Shown: one piece after another, positions 32,773-41,945 of the stretch
How the letters are laid out: each line of letters begins with the position of its first letter
How positions within the stretch are numbered: the first letter of the stretch is position 1
Origin: Anaerolineales bacterium HSG25
Lineage (GTDB): Bacteria > Chloroflexota > Anaerolineae > 4572-78 > J111
DNA: 64,000 nucleotides
Assembly: GCA_030377865.1 (NCBI GenBank)
Contig: JAUCGA010000005.1
Location: forward strand, 46,789 to 110,788
Reading direction: 5' to 3'
Notes under the pieces: generated by a model
What the model was told of the DNA's origin: nothing
The model's input: the letters and a program-made list of their open reading frames with translations, nothing else
Databases searched by the model: none
Position numbers and translations under genes: made by a program

Positions 32773-35399
32773 TGGTTGTAGTCACTCCGTTCAGTCCAAA
32801 AATTCTCTAACTTTTTTTGTAATTCCTGATATTTATCTGTTTCGATATTGGGGTCTTCTTGCAAAATTGCTTGGGCTTCTTTTCGAGCCAACTCAATCAA
32901 GCGAGTATCGCTCAGTTTGACGAACTTCATGTCCGGCAAGCCACTTTGCCGAGTACCGAAAAATTCACCCGGCCCACGGAGTTTCAAATCCTCTTCAGCC
33001 AACTCAAACCCGTTGCTCGTGCGCTCAATAGCCTGTAGTCTCTGCTCTGCCTCAGCCGAAAGTTTGTCAGTCACTAACAGGCAATAACTTTTATATTCGC
33101 CTCGACCAACTCGGCCTCTAAATTGATGGAGTTGGGACAATCCGAAGCGATTCGCCCCCTCAACCAACATGACTGTCGCGTTTGGGACATCAATTCCCAC
33201 CTCTACCACGGAGGTTGAGACTAGAATATCAATCTCTTTGTCACGAAAAGAACGCATCACCGCATCTTTTTCTTTCGGTTTCATACGCCCATGAAGCAAA
33301 CCTAATTTTAATCTAGGGAAAATCTGTTTCTGTAACCGTTTATGTTCTTCTACGGCTGACTTAGCTTCCAATTTATCAGAATCTTCAACCAACGGACAAA
33401 TCACAAATGCCTGCCGCCCCTTATCCATCTGTGAACGAATGAAACTATAGGAACGTTCTCGCTCACGGGGAGCCAGCCAGCGCGTCTCAATCACTTGGCG
33501 ACCCGGCGGTAGTTCATCAATGACCGACACATCCAAATCACCATAAATTGTTAGAGCCAAGGTACGCGGAATCGGGGTCGCGGTCATCACCAACAAATGA
33601 GGGTTATCACCCTTACGACGCAGATTGGCTCTCTGCTCTACCCCAAAACGGTGTTGCTCATCTACTACAGCTAACCGTAAACTCTTAAATTTTACACCTT
33701 TTTGGATGATAGCATGGGTTCCGACCAATATATCAATTTCGCCAGACTCTAACCGTTTCGCGAGTTCTTGGCGTTCTTTAGCTTTCGTGCTTCCGGTTAA
33801 GATTTCAATATTAAAGGAACGCCCAAGTTTGTTGCCAATCTGTTCTAACAAACCTTTCATGCCGACATGATGTTGCTCGGCCAAAATCTCGGTCGGGGCA
33901 AGAATGGCTGTCTGTCCGCCATCTAAAGCGGCAAAGACCATAGCGGCTAAGGCAACCACCGTCTTTCCTGCTCCGACATCACCCTGTAATAGCCGATTCA
34001 TGGGCGTGTTCAGTTGTAAATCAGCCATGATTTCATTGATGACTTTACGTTGAGAGTTGGTCAAGGTAAATGGCAATGCCCCTAAAAACTTATCCACTAC
34101 CCCTGTTTCTATTTTAACAGGTTGACCGAGTTCGGCCTTCCAAAGTTGGCGTTGTCGAAGAACGGCCAGTTGAATCAACAACAGTTCATCAAAGGCCAAG
34201 CGACGGCGAGCCGCTTCTAGGTTGGCCCAATCGTCAGGAAAATGGAGATGCCGAACAGCCTCATTGATTGACAACATTTTTAGACGAGTAATCGTATCTT
34301 CTGGTAACGAATCGGTCAAACGAGGTCCCCAATAATCAAGGGTTCGTTTAATTTGATTACGCAACCATTTGGCTGTAATACCGCTCGTTAGAGGATAAAT
34401 TGGTACAATTCGTCCGGTATGTATTAGATTTTTATCTAATTCTTCCCAATCAGGTGATTGAAAGTTGAGGCGGCCTAAATACTCGTTTACTTTACCGCTG
34501 ACCACAATCTGCATGCCTTGACGCAATTTATTCAACAACCAAGGTTGATTAAACCATGTTACTTCAATGGTAGCTGTCCCATCCGAAATAACGGCAATGG
34601 TCATGGTTCGATTACGGCTTAGTTCTCGTTTGCGGGTTTCCCATACATGTCCAATAACCGTCACCTCTTCCCCATATTTTAACCGATTCAGAGTTTTAAG
34701 GGAACGATAGTCATCATAACGACGGGGATGGAGTTGCAAAAAATCTCCCACAGTTTCAATGTTTAAGTTGGTTAACTTTTTGGCCGTAACAGTTTTTATA
34801 CCGGGTAGCCGTGTAACCGGGGAATCCAATCCCATGCCATTAAAATCATCCGATCTTTCAGGCACGTAAGCGGTTGGTTTCGGTTGTCGAGTGGTTTGGG
34901 CTGATGAAGCAGGAGGTTTGGATTGGGGCTTTGATTTAGGCTGAGTTTTAACCTCAGCTTTTGATTTGTCAGGCTTAGTATCTGGTTTTACTGGTTTAGG
35001 AGGAAGAGAGCGGACTGGCACACGTTTTGCTTTGGTTGGTTGTGGCGGTTTTTGAGGCCATGAAGAGCTATCCGTGGAGGTAGGTTTCACTTGAGAAGAA
35101 GGAGAAGCGTTAGCAGGTCGTGGTGATGGTTTCTGACTTTCACTGAGTTTGTATAGTTGGACTAAAATTTTATGGACATACGTTGGCCGCTCTTCCTCGA
35201 CAATATTTGGATAATTGATCAATTTCTGCTCAATTTCCTTAATTGCGTCTTGCAAGGGGCCAGCAGTTGTTTCGCCCATTGCCTCGGTAATCCAATTCAC
35301 GGCATATTTATCAAATCCGCCCATTACCGCTTTATTTTTATACCCCAAGCGTTTTTCTTGGGTTAGCATTTTGGTTAACTTGTCGAAACTTTGTAGCAT
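32769..35399 (-). CDS. recG: ATP-dependent DNA helicase RecG with N-terminal extension
   Basis: RecG remodels stalled replication forks and Holliday junctions. The 876-residue protein is about 180 longer than typical RecG. Residues 1-90 form an extra domain, followed by a Pro/Lys/Ser-rich linker (about 90-185). The wedge/OB domain starts near 195 (L-P-G-I-K-T-V-T-A-K-K-L). Walker A G-D-V-G-A-G-K-T is near 474 and the DEXH-type box V-V-D-E-Q-H-R near 578. Motif III is T-A-T-P-I-P-R-T, and motifs V-VI end in Q-F-R-G-R-V-G-R-G. All helicase motifs are intact. It is first in an apparent operon with coaD and the coiled-coil gene. Confidence 0.95.
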   Translation of the reverse strand: MLQSFDKLTKMLTQEKRLGYKNKAVMGGFDKYAVNWITEAMGETTAGPLQDAIKEIEQKLINYPNIVEEERPTYVHKILVQLYKLSESQKPSPRPANASPSSQVKPTSTDSSSWPQKPPQPTKAKRVPVRSLPPKPVKPDTKPDKSKAEVKTQPKSKPQSKPPASSAQTTRQPKPTAYVPERSDDFNGMGLDSPVTRLPGIKTVTAKKLTNLNIETVGDFLQLHPRRYDDYRSLKTLNRLKYGEEVTVIGHVWETRKRELSRNRTMTIAVISDGTATIEVTWFNQPWLLNKLRQGMQIVVSGKVNEYLGRLNFQSPDWEELDKNLIHTGRIVPIYPLTSGITAKWLRNQIKRTLDYWGPRLTDSLPEDTITRLKMLSINEAVRHLHFPDDWANLEAARRRLAFDELLLIQLAVLRQRQLWKAELGQPVKIETGVVDKFLGALPFTLTNSQRKVINEIMADLQLNTPMNRLLQGDVGAGKTVVALAAMVFAALDGGQTAILAPTEILAEQHHVGMKGLLEQIGNKLGRSFNIEILTGSTKAKERQELAKRLESGEIDILVGTHAIIQKGVKFKSLRLAVVDEQHRFGVEQRANLRRKGDNPHLLVMTATPIPRTLALTIYGDLDVSVIDELPPGRQVIETRWLAPRERERSYSFIRSQMDKGRQAFVICPLVEDSDKLEAKSAVEEHKRLQKQIFPRLKLGLLHGRMKPKEKDAVMRSFRDKEIDILVSTSVVEVGIDVPNATVMLVEGANRFGLSQLHQFRGRVGRGEYKSYCLLVTDKLSAEAEQRLQAIERTSNGFELAEEDLKLRGPGEFFGTRQSGLPDMKFVKLSDTRLIELARKEAQAILQEDPNIETDKYQELQKKLENFWTERSDYNQ

Positions 35400-35536
35400 A
35401 TTAGAGTGTATAATACAGGCAAAGGGAAGCTAAATGAAAAAACAAACTACAAATTTCCCGAATTAGCGACAACAATAATTCGTGAGATTTGTAAAGTTCG
35501 CAATTAAGCAAATCTTGCCCTAAAAGTAATTTTTAT

Positions 35537-35624
35537 ATAGATGTCCAGACAAATTCTGTCCGCACACCTTCCCGCAAGCTCAGAGCTTGCGGGAAGGTTA
35601 TTGCCCAAAACTTTTCTGGCTAAC
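35537..35624 (+). mobile_element. R98 variant element
   Basis: Begins TAGATGTCCAGACAAA and contains CCTTCCCGCAAGCTC-A-GAGCTTGCGGGAAGG, an uninterrupted hairpin. The right end has diverged; TA lies near both edges. The rest of the gap 35400-35649 holds no other feature except the recG upstream region. Confidence 0.65.
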
Positions 35625-35649
35625 TATACGTTACTAAAAGTAGTAACCA

Positions 35650-36507
35650 TTAAAATGTAAGCCCCTCGTAAACCACAACACCAAGGGCGTTTGGCCCAAC
35701 ATGGGTCGATAAATCGGGGCCGTATTGGATAATTGGAAATTCTATATTAGGGAAACTTTGCTGTAGCCGCCCCTGTAAGGTGATTGCTTCAGGAAGCGGA
35801 TCCTTATTGCGTTGGATGATTGCGGTTTGTTCCAAAGTGTCGAATTCAGTCACAAACTCATATAGTTTCTCTAACGCTTTTTCGGTTGTTTTTACTTTTT
35901 CTAAGGGGATAATATCACCATCTTCCATGAAAAGAATTGGCTTGATATTGAGCATGGCCCCCAGAACAGCCTGTGCTTTGCCTATCTGTCCGCCACGCTC
36001 CAGAAAATCCATCGTCTCTACATAAAAAACTAGGTAGATATGAGGTAACATACCTCGCACCAAACGAACAATATCATCAAGTGACATTCCGTCTCGGGCG
36101 GCTTCCGCGGCGGCTTTAGCCAAAATACCTAACCCAACAGAGGTGCTGAGCGAATCGACCACTTCGATGGTACAACGTCCTAACAATCCCTCTGCGCCGA
36201 GTTTGGCGTTTTCAATCGTTTGGCTTAGTTGGCTCGAAGTATGAATCGATAATATTCGATCTGTTTGATCATGAAGTTTGGTATACAGATCAACAAAGAT
36301 TGAGACTTCTGGAGGTAGACTTATAGGTAGCGGTGCGCCAGACTGAATGCGATGAAAAAGTTCATCAGAATCGATGCCTAGGCTATCTTGGAAGAGTTCG
36401 TCCCCTAGCTTAATCTGCAACGGAGCAATATGTATTCCAAGACGTTCAGCTTCGCCCGGTTCTATATAGGCGGTACTATCGGTCACAATAATTACATTAT
36501 TTGACAA
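35650..36507 (-). CDS. DegV family fatty-acid-binding protein
   Basis: A 285-residue DegV protein; members bind a fatty acid between two domains and some pass acyl chains to fatty acid kinase. The N-terminal I-I-V-T-D-S-T-A-Y-I is the family signature. The ligand loop H-T-S-S-Q-L-S-Q-T lies near residues 90-98, and V-E-T-M-D-F-L-E-R-G-G-Q-I-G near 158-171 is also typical. The start is TTG at 36507 without a strong ribosome binding site; no better in-frame ATG exists. No kinase (fakA-like) gene is adjacent. Confidence 0.9.
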   Translation of the reverse strand: MSNNVIIVTDSTAYIEPGEAERLGIHIAPLQIKLGDELFQDSLGIDSDELFHRIQSGAPLPISLPPEVSIFVDLYTKLHDQTDRILSIHTSSQLSQTIENAKLGAEGLLGRCTIEVVDSLSTSVGLGILAKAAAEAARDGMSLDDIVRLVRGMLPHIYLVFYVETMDFLERGGQIGKAQAVLGAMLNIKPILFMEDGDIIPLEKVKTTEKALEKLYEFVTEFDTLEQTAIIQRNKDPLPEAITLQGRLQQSFPNIEFPIIQYGPDLSTHVGPNALGVVVYEGLTF

Positions 36508-36565
36508 GGTTATAAGGGTACAAATACCAGCCAGTGGATATTAAGATATAAGAAGCCTGCAACTA

Positions 36566-36650
36566 CAGTCTTTCAGATAATGATTTTCAATTCAAGACCA
36601 ACCTTCCCGCAAGTTTTGAACTTGTGGGAAGGTGACAACTGAAAATGTTT
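36566..36650 (-). mobile_element. R98 element, one end truncated
   Basis: Starts after TA with CAGTCTTTCAGATAA and keeps the central hairpin (one arm GCAAGTT, other AACTTGTG, a mismatch), but ends abruptly after GAAAATGTTT. GAAGCCTGCAACTACA occurs on both sides (about 36552 and 36657). Confidence 0.7.
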
Positions 36651-36775
36651 AATGAGAAGCCTGCAACTACAACTTTCTCTTATGGTATCGTAATATCTAC
36701 TAGATGTTACCTGTTTAGCTATATTTGACAAGTAGAATATCTTACATCTTTCATAAGAAAAACGCAAACAATTTA

Positions 36776-37465
36776 TTAGCGCATCAAGGAACGGATTCCA
36801 GATTGACCAGCCACAACCACCTCTGAGGCGATATTTAGGAAAAGGCCATGATCAAGGATGCCGGGATGATGATGGAGGCGCATGGATAACTTGGTCGCAT
36901 CCTCGATCCCATTTAAAAAATGACAATCGATAATATAGTTTCCGTTATCGGTTACATAAGGCACATCGTTTGTTGAGCGCAGAACGGGCCGACATGGTAA
37001 CTGTTCAAGCCAATATCTATGCGCTTGTACGGCAAACTGCGTTACTTCAACCGGCAAGGGCGCAAGTGTACCTAAACGATCAACTAGTTTTGATTCATCA
37101 ACAATGGCGATAAATTTCCGACTAGCGGTGGCGATAATCTTTTCGCGTAACAACGCGCCACCTAGCCCTTTAACCAGATTCAGTTGGGGATCGACTTCAT
37201 CAGCGCCATCAATTGTGAGGTCGATGTTAGGATGGTCATTTAACGAAGCCAACGGAATTCCATACTGACCAGCCAATTTTGCCGTCCGCTCAGAGGTCGG
37301 GATACCGATAATGTCGGTCAGTTGACCAGCTTGCCACAACTCCCCAATCTTTTTGACTGCATAACTGGTCGTTGAACCAGTTCCTAGCCCTAATATCATA
37401 CCGCTTTTCACCTGTTCTACGGCTTTTTCAGCGGTTTCTTTTTTCAGTTGCTCTTGTTTTGACAC
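36776..37465 (-). CDS. rpiA: Ribose-5-phosphate isomerase A
   Basis: RpiA interconverts ribose 5-phosphate and ribulose 5-phosphate in the non-oxidative pentose phosphate pathway. At 229 residues it has normal length. Conserved segments: L-G-L-G-T-G-S-T-T-S-Y near 25-36, the active-site D-G-A-D-E-V-D near 86-92 and K-G-L-G-G-A-L-L-R-E-K near 99-109 (with the catalytic Glu). The start codon is GTG at 37465. The transketolase gene lies just upstream on the same strand, so two steps of the same pathway are adjacent, separated by repeats. Confidence 0.95.
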   Translation of the reverse strand: MSKQEQLKKETAEKAVEQVKSGMILGLGTGSTTSYAVKKIGELWQAGQLTDIIGIPTSERTAKLAGQYGIPLASLNDHPNIDLTIDGADEVDPQLNLVKGLGGALLREKIIATASRKFIAIVDESKLVDRLGTLAPLPVEVTQFAVQAHRYWLEQLPCRPVLRSTNDVPYVTDNGNYIIDCHFLNGIEDATKLSMRLHHHPGILDHGLFLNIASEVVVAGQSGIRSLMR

Positions 37466-37468
37466 GGG

Positions 37469-37632
37469 TAGAATTAAGAATTAAGAATTAAGAATTAAGA
37501 GGGGAACGTGGAAATAAATCTCCACGCTGATAGCTCAAGCCTGCTAAAGCAGGCTAACATAGGCCATGTAGAACAGGCTTTAGCCTGTCTTAGCTTTTAG
37601 CTTGAGGGTTTAGCCTCAAGTCCCCCTTCCTC
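37469..37632. repeat. Tandem AGAATTA repeat and RE-like hairpins
   Basis: Four copies of AGAATTA (about 37470-37499) are followed by RE-related sequence: AATAAATCTCC, GCCTGCTAAAGCAGGC and AGGCTTTAGCCTGT hairpins. Confidence 0.5.
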
Positions 37633-37633
37633 G

Positions 37634-37719
37634 GTAAAAGTTCAGTAAAGTGGCTCTAGAAACCCGATTTCTCAAAGAAATCGGGTTTCTGATGCTCTTT
37701 CTGGCAAGTTCTCTGAACT
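37634..37719 (-). mobile_element. R91 element, one end altered
   Basis: Reverse copy starting GTAAAAGTTCAGTAAAGT, with the AGAAACCCGATTTCT hairpin. The far end breaks off at CTCTGAACTC instead of TGAATATTTAC, and no 8-bp duplication is visible. Confidence 0.7.
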
Positions 37720-37766
37720 CGAAGCCAAACAGACTCAAGGAAGAGTAATTCTTAGCCTTAATTAAG

Positions 37767-39782
37767 TTATCGTTTGGATTTATCAATAACTGACAAGGCA
37801 CGTAATACGATGTTATCAGTTGTAAAGCCGAACTGCTCGTACAGTTTACTAACAGGAGCTGATGCGCCAAAACGATCCAGCCCAATCATGCTCCCTTGGT
37901 CGCCAAGCCACTGTCGCCAACCCATAGAGCAAGCGGCTTCGATACCGATTCTGGCTTTGACGTTAGGCGGTAGTACTTTGTTACGATAGGAATCGGACTG
38001 CTTCTCAAATAGCTCCCAGCTAGGCATGCTGACGACACGAGTGGCGATGCCTTGCTCGGTCAATTTGGCATAAGCTCCGATCGCTAGGTTGAGTTCTGAG
38101 CCGGTCGCAATCAGAATCACATCGAGATAGACTTTGTCAGAATCGAGCAATACGTAGGCTCCTTTGGCGACACCATCAGCAGACCCCATGTTTGTGCGGT
38201 CGTAGGTCGGCAGGGCCTGACGGGTCAGGATCAGTACGGTTGGACCGTTTCGTTTTTCGAGCGCCACTTTCCATGCTTGAGCGGTTTCATTGGCATCAGC
38301 GGGACGGATGACCGTCAGATTCGGGATAGCTCGTAAAGCGGCCAAATGCTCAACAGGTTGATGGGTAGGGCCATCTTCTCCAACCCCGATGCTGTCGTGG
38401 GTGAAGACAAATATGGCTGGAATATGAGAGAACGCGGCCATACGTAATGCTGGGCGACTATAATCAGAAAAGACCAAGAATGTAGCACCATAAGGGATGA
38501 CCCCGCCATGCAGAGCCATGCCGTTAAGTACCGAACTCATGCCATGCTCACGTACTCCAAAATGGAAATTCCGTCCGGCGAAGGTGTCGTTGGCAAAGGC
38601 TGGAAGCCCATTTAAGAAGGTGTTGGTACTTGGCGCTAAATCAGCCGAGCCACCAATAAAATTGGGGATGGCCGCGGCAATGGCGTTGAGAGTTTTGCCG
38701 GATGCGGCGCGGGTAGCCATGCCTTTTGCATCAGCAGGGAAAACAGGTAGCGCCTCTTCCCAGCCTGATGGTAGTTCACCCGATAAAAACTGGCGTAGCT
38801 GGTCAGCCTCAGTGGGGTAAGCTTTGGCATAAGCGTCTAAGGCTGACTTCCATTCTGTTTCCAAGGTTTCGCCTTGTGTGACTGCGGTACGAAATTCGGT
38901 CAAAGCCTCAGCAGGAATATGGAACGGCTCTTGAGAGGGCCAATCGAGCGCCTCTTTGGTCAACTTGATTTCATCGGCTCCAAGCGGAGAGCCATGCACG
39001 CCAGAGGTATTGGCTTTGTTGGGACTTCCGTACCCAATAGTAGTGCGACAGGCGATGATTGAGGGTTGATCTGTCACGGTTTGTGCTGTTTTGATGGCGG
39101 ATTCGATAGCACTTCGATCATGCCCGTCAACCTGTTGTACATGCCAGTTATAGGACTCAAATCGTTTCATGCGATCTTCGGTAAAGGCCAATTCAGTACT
39201 ACCATCAATCGAGATGTAGTTGTCGTCGTAGAGGTAAATCAGCTTGCCGAGTTTCATGTGCCCAGCCATCGAGGCGGCTTCATGGCTGACTCCTTCCATT
39301 AAATCACCATCGCTGACAATGACGTAGGTATAATGGTCGATGATGGTATGGTCAGGTTTGTTGAAGGTAGCGGCCAAAAATGCTTCGGCAATCGCCATGC
39401 CTACTCCGTTGGCAAAGCCTTGTCCTAAGGGGCCGGTAGTAGCCTCTACGCCGGGGGTGACACCGTATTCGGGATGTCCGGGAGTCAAACTGCCCCACTG
39501 CCGAAACTGTTTCAGTTCCTCTAGGGGTAAGTCATAGCCGGTCAGATGCAAGAGGCTGTATAACAACATTGAGCCATGTCCTGCCGAAAGGATGAATCGG
39601 TCTCGGTTAGTCCAATCAGGATTACCGGGGTTATGCCGTAAAAATTTTGTCCATAATACGTAGGCTCCATCAGCTATGCCCATCGGCAGGCCGGGGTGTC
39701 CAGAGTTGGCTTGTTGTATACCATCTATCGCTAAGGTGCGAATAGTGTTGACACAAAGTTGGTCGAGCGGGGTGTTACTCAT
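37767..39782 (-). CDS. tkt: Transketolase
   Basis: TPP-dependent enzyme moving two-carbon units between sugar phosphates in the pentose phosphate pathway. It has 671 residues, the usual length. Conserved features: N-S-G-H-P-G near residue 27, [11 protein letters not shown] near 65, the TPP-binding [13 protein letters not shown] motif near 153-165 with downstream N in Y-D-D-N, the pyrimidine-domain segment near 400-430 (G-V-R-E-H-G-M) and the C-terminal [14 protein letters not shown] precedes the ATG. It and rpiA likely form one transcription unit. Confidence 0.96.
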   Translation of the reverse strand: MSNTPLDQLCVNTIRTLAIDGIQQANSGHPGLPMGIADGAYVLWTKFLRHNPGNPDWTNRDRFILSAGHGSMLLYSLLHLTGYDLPLEELKQFRQWGSLTPGHPEYGVTPGVEATTGPLGQGFANGVGMAIAEAFLAATFNKPDHTIIDHYTYVIVSDGDLMEGVSHEAASMAGHMKLGKLIYLYDDNYISIDGSTELAFTEDRMKRFESYNWHVQQVDGHDRSAIESAIKTAQTVTDQPSIIACRTTIGYGSPNKANTSGVHGSPLGADEIKLTKEALDWPSQEPFHIPAEALTEFRTAVTQGETLETEWKSALDAYAKAYPTEADQLRQFLSGELPSGWEEALPVFPADAKGMATRAASGKTLNAIAAAIPNFIGGSADLAPSTNTFLNGLPAFANDTFAGRNFHFGVREHGMSSVLNGMALHGGVIPYGATFLVFSDYSRPALRMAAFSHIPAIFVFTHDSIGVGEDGPTHQPVEHLAALRAIPNLTVIRPADANETAQAWKVALEKRNGPTVLILTRQALPTYDRTNMGSADGVAKGAYVLLDSDKVYLDVILIATGSELNLAIGAYAKLTEQGIATRVVSMPSWELFEKQSDSYRNKVLPPNVKARIGIEAACSMGWRQWLGDQGSMIGLDRFGASAPVSKLYEQFGFTTDNIVLRALSVIDKSKR

Positions 39783-39813
39783 ATAAGAGGCTCCTTAAAT
39801 GGTTTTGTTTGAT

Positions 39814-39944
39814 GCGTGATACGTGATACGTGATACGTAATTCGTGATACGTAATTCGTGATACGTGATACGTAATTCGTGATACGTGATACGTAATTCG
39901 TGATACGTGATACGTGATACGTAATTCGTGATACGTAATTCGTG
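39814..39944. repeat. 7-bp tandem repeat array (CGTGATA/CGTAATT)
   Basis: About eighteen 7-bp units of two kinds, CGTGATA and CGTAATT, in irregular alternation, right upstream of the transketolase gene. The length (7 is not a multiple of 3) and the lack of a gene make it a likely variable locus. Confidence 0.85.
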
Positions 39945-40029
39945 AGGTTGGGATGCCTTAAATTTTGGTCTCCCTAAGTTAACCTCATGAAACCACAAAA
40001 CTGAGTTGTGGTCAAATAAATAAATAGGG

Positions 40030-40277
40030 TAGTGTTGACATGTTGACTGATGGCCTTGGGCTAAAGCCACAAGGCTAAAAACGCAAGATCGCTAAAAGCG
40101 GCCTAAATATAGATGTTCAGATAAATATTTTCAGCCATCACCTTCCCGCAAATTCTAAACTTGCGGGAAGGTTGGCCTTGAATTGAAAACCATTATCTGA
40201 AAGACTGTAGCTGGCTTTAGCCTGCTTTAGTTATCAGCAGAGGGATTTATTCCGATGTGTCATCAGTCAAGATAACA
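40030..40277. mobile_element. RE-related element interrupted by R98
   Basis: Ends TTGACTGATG (about 40041-40050) and its complement (about 40260-40269). The interior matches RE at 9480-9560 (AGCGGCCTAAATA + GCTGGCTT...GCCTGCTTTAG) once the R98 insertion is removed. Confidence 0.75.
40110..40207 (+). mobile_element. R98 element with TA duplication proved by an empty site
   Basis: 98 bp, TA at 40108-40109 and 40208-40209. The related sequence at 9505-9525 reads CCTAAATAGCTGGCTT without it, with a single TA at the insertion point. Confidence 0.93.
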
Positions 40278-40287
40278 ACATTACCTT

Positions 40288-41478
40288 CTAACGTAACTTC
40301 TTGGTGGTTAACAACCCTCGCCATAAGACGACGGTCAACAGTAATGCGGCCAGAGAGATTGTACCGATATTAAAGATAAAAACAGTACTGGCTCCAAAAC
40401 GGTCGTAGATTTCACCGCTAATTAGGGCGACAAAAAGTGGGGCCAAGCCAAAGGTGCTGACTGAGTACATGGCCTGCACTGTCGAATCCCAACCTGTGGG
40501 AGTGCGCTCGCTGAGAATTCGCACGGTGCCGACATAAAACAGTCCAAATCCTACTCCTTTAATCGCGGCCATGAGAACCAAAAACATGGGCGTTAAGGCC
40601 CATACATACCCGGCATAGGCGACGAGCAAAAAACTATAGGCCACCAATAAAGCCTGCGCTTGGCCTAAACGGGCAATCAGTTTGCCGCTGTACTGCATCA
40701 CCGGCACTTCGCTAAACGCAGAGAAGCCAAACATGAGACCGATAAACAGTTGGCTCCCCCCGAGTTTGCTCATGTAGATACCGTCATACACGACCGAGTT
40801 GTAGATGGCCGCGCCGATCAAAAATGAGGCCACTAACAGAACCAAAATACCGGTATCCTGCCCAATTTCTCGAATTGAGCCTTGTCGGGTTTGGGTTTCG
40901 GTACTAGTATATCGCTCCTCAAGGGTATTGGTGAAGAGTAATACCGGCAGTAGTCCGATACTTCCGGCCAAAAACATGGGTTTAAAGCCGACCTGTTGCC
41001 ATAACGCTCCTCCGGCAATGGCTAAGGTTGCAAAGCTGAACGATCCCCACATCCGCATAGAGCCAAAATTTAGGTTATATTGGGCGGCCATGCGAGCCAT
41101 CAAACTGTCGGCAAGAGGGATGATGGGGCTTAAAAATACGGAGAAGATAAGCATCATAATCACCCAAGCAAAAAAGGTTTCGAGAATGGATGCAAATAGG
41201 AGAAGCACCATCATGATCGCGACACAGGCTGTCAAAATCCGAATCCGCCACTGCCGACGATCAGCCAAACTAGACAGCGGCATGGCGAAAACAAGGCTCA
41301 TCAGCGGTGGAAATAGGGCTAAGATGCTGATCTGTCGGCCTGAAAAATGCAAATCTTGCTCAAAATAGACATTGAGAAAGGGCAAATATGTCCCGATTGC
41401 ACCCCAGTAGCAGAGATAAAATAACGCTCCACGAGTTAGCGGGCTGACATTGTTTCGGAAAGTGGTGATATGAGTCAT
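40288..41478 (-). CDS. MFS transporter
   Basis: A 396-residue major facilitator with about 12 hydrophobic segments. The N-terminus (F-Y-L-C-Y-W-G-A-I-G-T-Y-L-P-F-L-N-V-Y) and the loop S-S-L-A-D-R-R-Q-W-R near 55-65 resemble the 'MFS_1-like' branch related to nucleoside and lactose permeases (hypothetical HcaT/NupG-like group). The ATG ending at 41478 is preceded by AAGGAGG at 5 nt and is preferred to an upstream in-frame start. No pathway gene is adjacent, so the substrate cannot be inferred. Confidence 0.85.
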   Translation of the reverse strand: MTHITTFRNNVSPLTRGALFYLCYWGAIGTYLPFLNVYFEQDLHFSGRQISILALFPPLMSLVFAMPLSSLADRRQWRIRILTACVAIMMVLLLFASILETFFAWVIMMLIFSVFLSPIIPLADSLMARMAAQYNLNFGSMRMWGSFSFATLAIAGGALWQQVGFKPMFLAGSIGLLPVLLFTNTLEERYTSTETQTRQGSIREIGQDTGILVLLVASFLIGAAIYNSVVYDGIYMSKLGGSQLFIGLMFGFSAFSEVPVMQYSGKLIARLGQAQALLVAYSFLLVAYAGYVWALTPMFLVLMAAIKGVGFGLFYVGTVRILSERTPTGWDSTVQAMYSVSTFGLAPLFVALISGEIYDRFGASTVFIFNIGTISLAALLLTVVLWRGLLTTKKLR

Positions 41479-41514
41479 GAAACCTCCTTGTGATAACAGG
41501 CGGCTTGTTTCTTG

Positions 41515-41612
41515 TTCCAACTTTTAAAACCTCCCAAAATCGGCCTTGCCCTGTGAATGAATCCACAGGGCTATTTGGGAGATTTATTTTTCTGGAATTG
41601 CCTAAACACAAC
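41515..41612. mobile_element. RE element, short copy
   Basis: GTTCCAACTTTTAAAACC, CTCCCAAAA, hairpin CCCTGTGAATGAATCCACAGGG, then GGGAGATTTATTTTTCTGGA. The interior is shorter than in other RE copies. Confidence 0.65.
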
Positions 41613-41820
41613 CCACAGACTATATATTAGTTGGGCGGAGATGTCAACACCCAATTTTATTAGATGCACAAATTAAAAAATCGGCTCATTTTAGAAAATA
41701 CATGAGCCGATTTTTTCGTTTTTTTTGGAGTGCAAAAGTATCTTGCTTTTGCTGGTAATAGCTAATAAGGAAAAATGGCGCGTCGGTTTCGGCGATGATC
41801 ATGGTTTCGGCCACCCACAC

Positions 41821-41904
41821 ATGTCATTCTGAGCGTCGTTTGCGAAGAATCTCCATGTAGCTTCATCACGGGGGATTCTTCGCAAACGACGCTCAGAATG
41901 ACAT
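41821..41904. repeat. Inverted repeat with 31-bp perfect arms
   Basis: 41821-41851 and 41874-41904 are exact reverse complements (start ATGTCATTCTGAGCG). The preceding 41612-41820 contains an R136-like fragment near 41729 and an RG-like GGCGCGTCGG; no gene. Confidence 0.8.
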
Positions 41905-41945
41905 GGCCCAAACAATGACCAAGCCCTCGGTTTCCTAGCCGACTA

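Noticed and set aside
39814..39944. CRISPR array
   Set aside because: Units are 7 bp with no unique spacers and no cas genes are present.
39795..40070. 91-codon minus-strand frame with repeated R-I-T-Y-H-E-L
   Set aside because: Translation of the 7-bp tandem array; no start signal.
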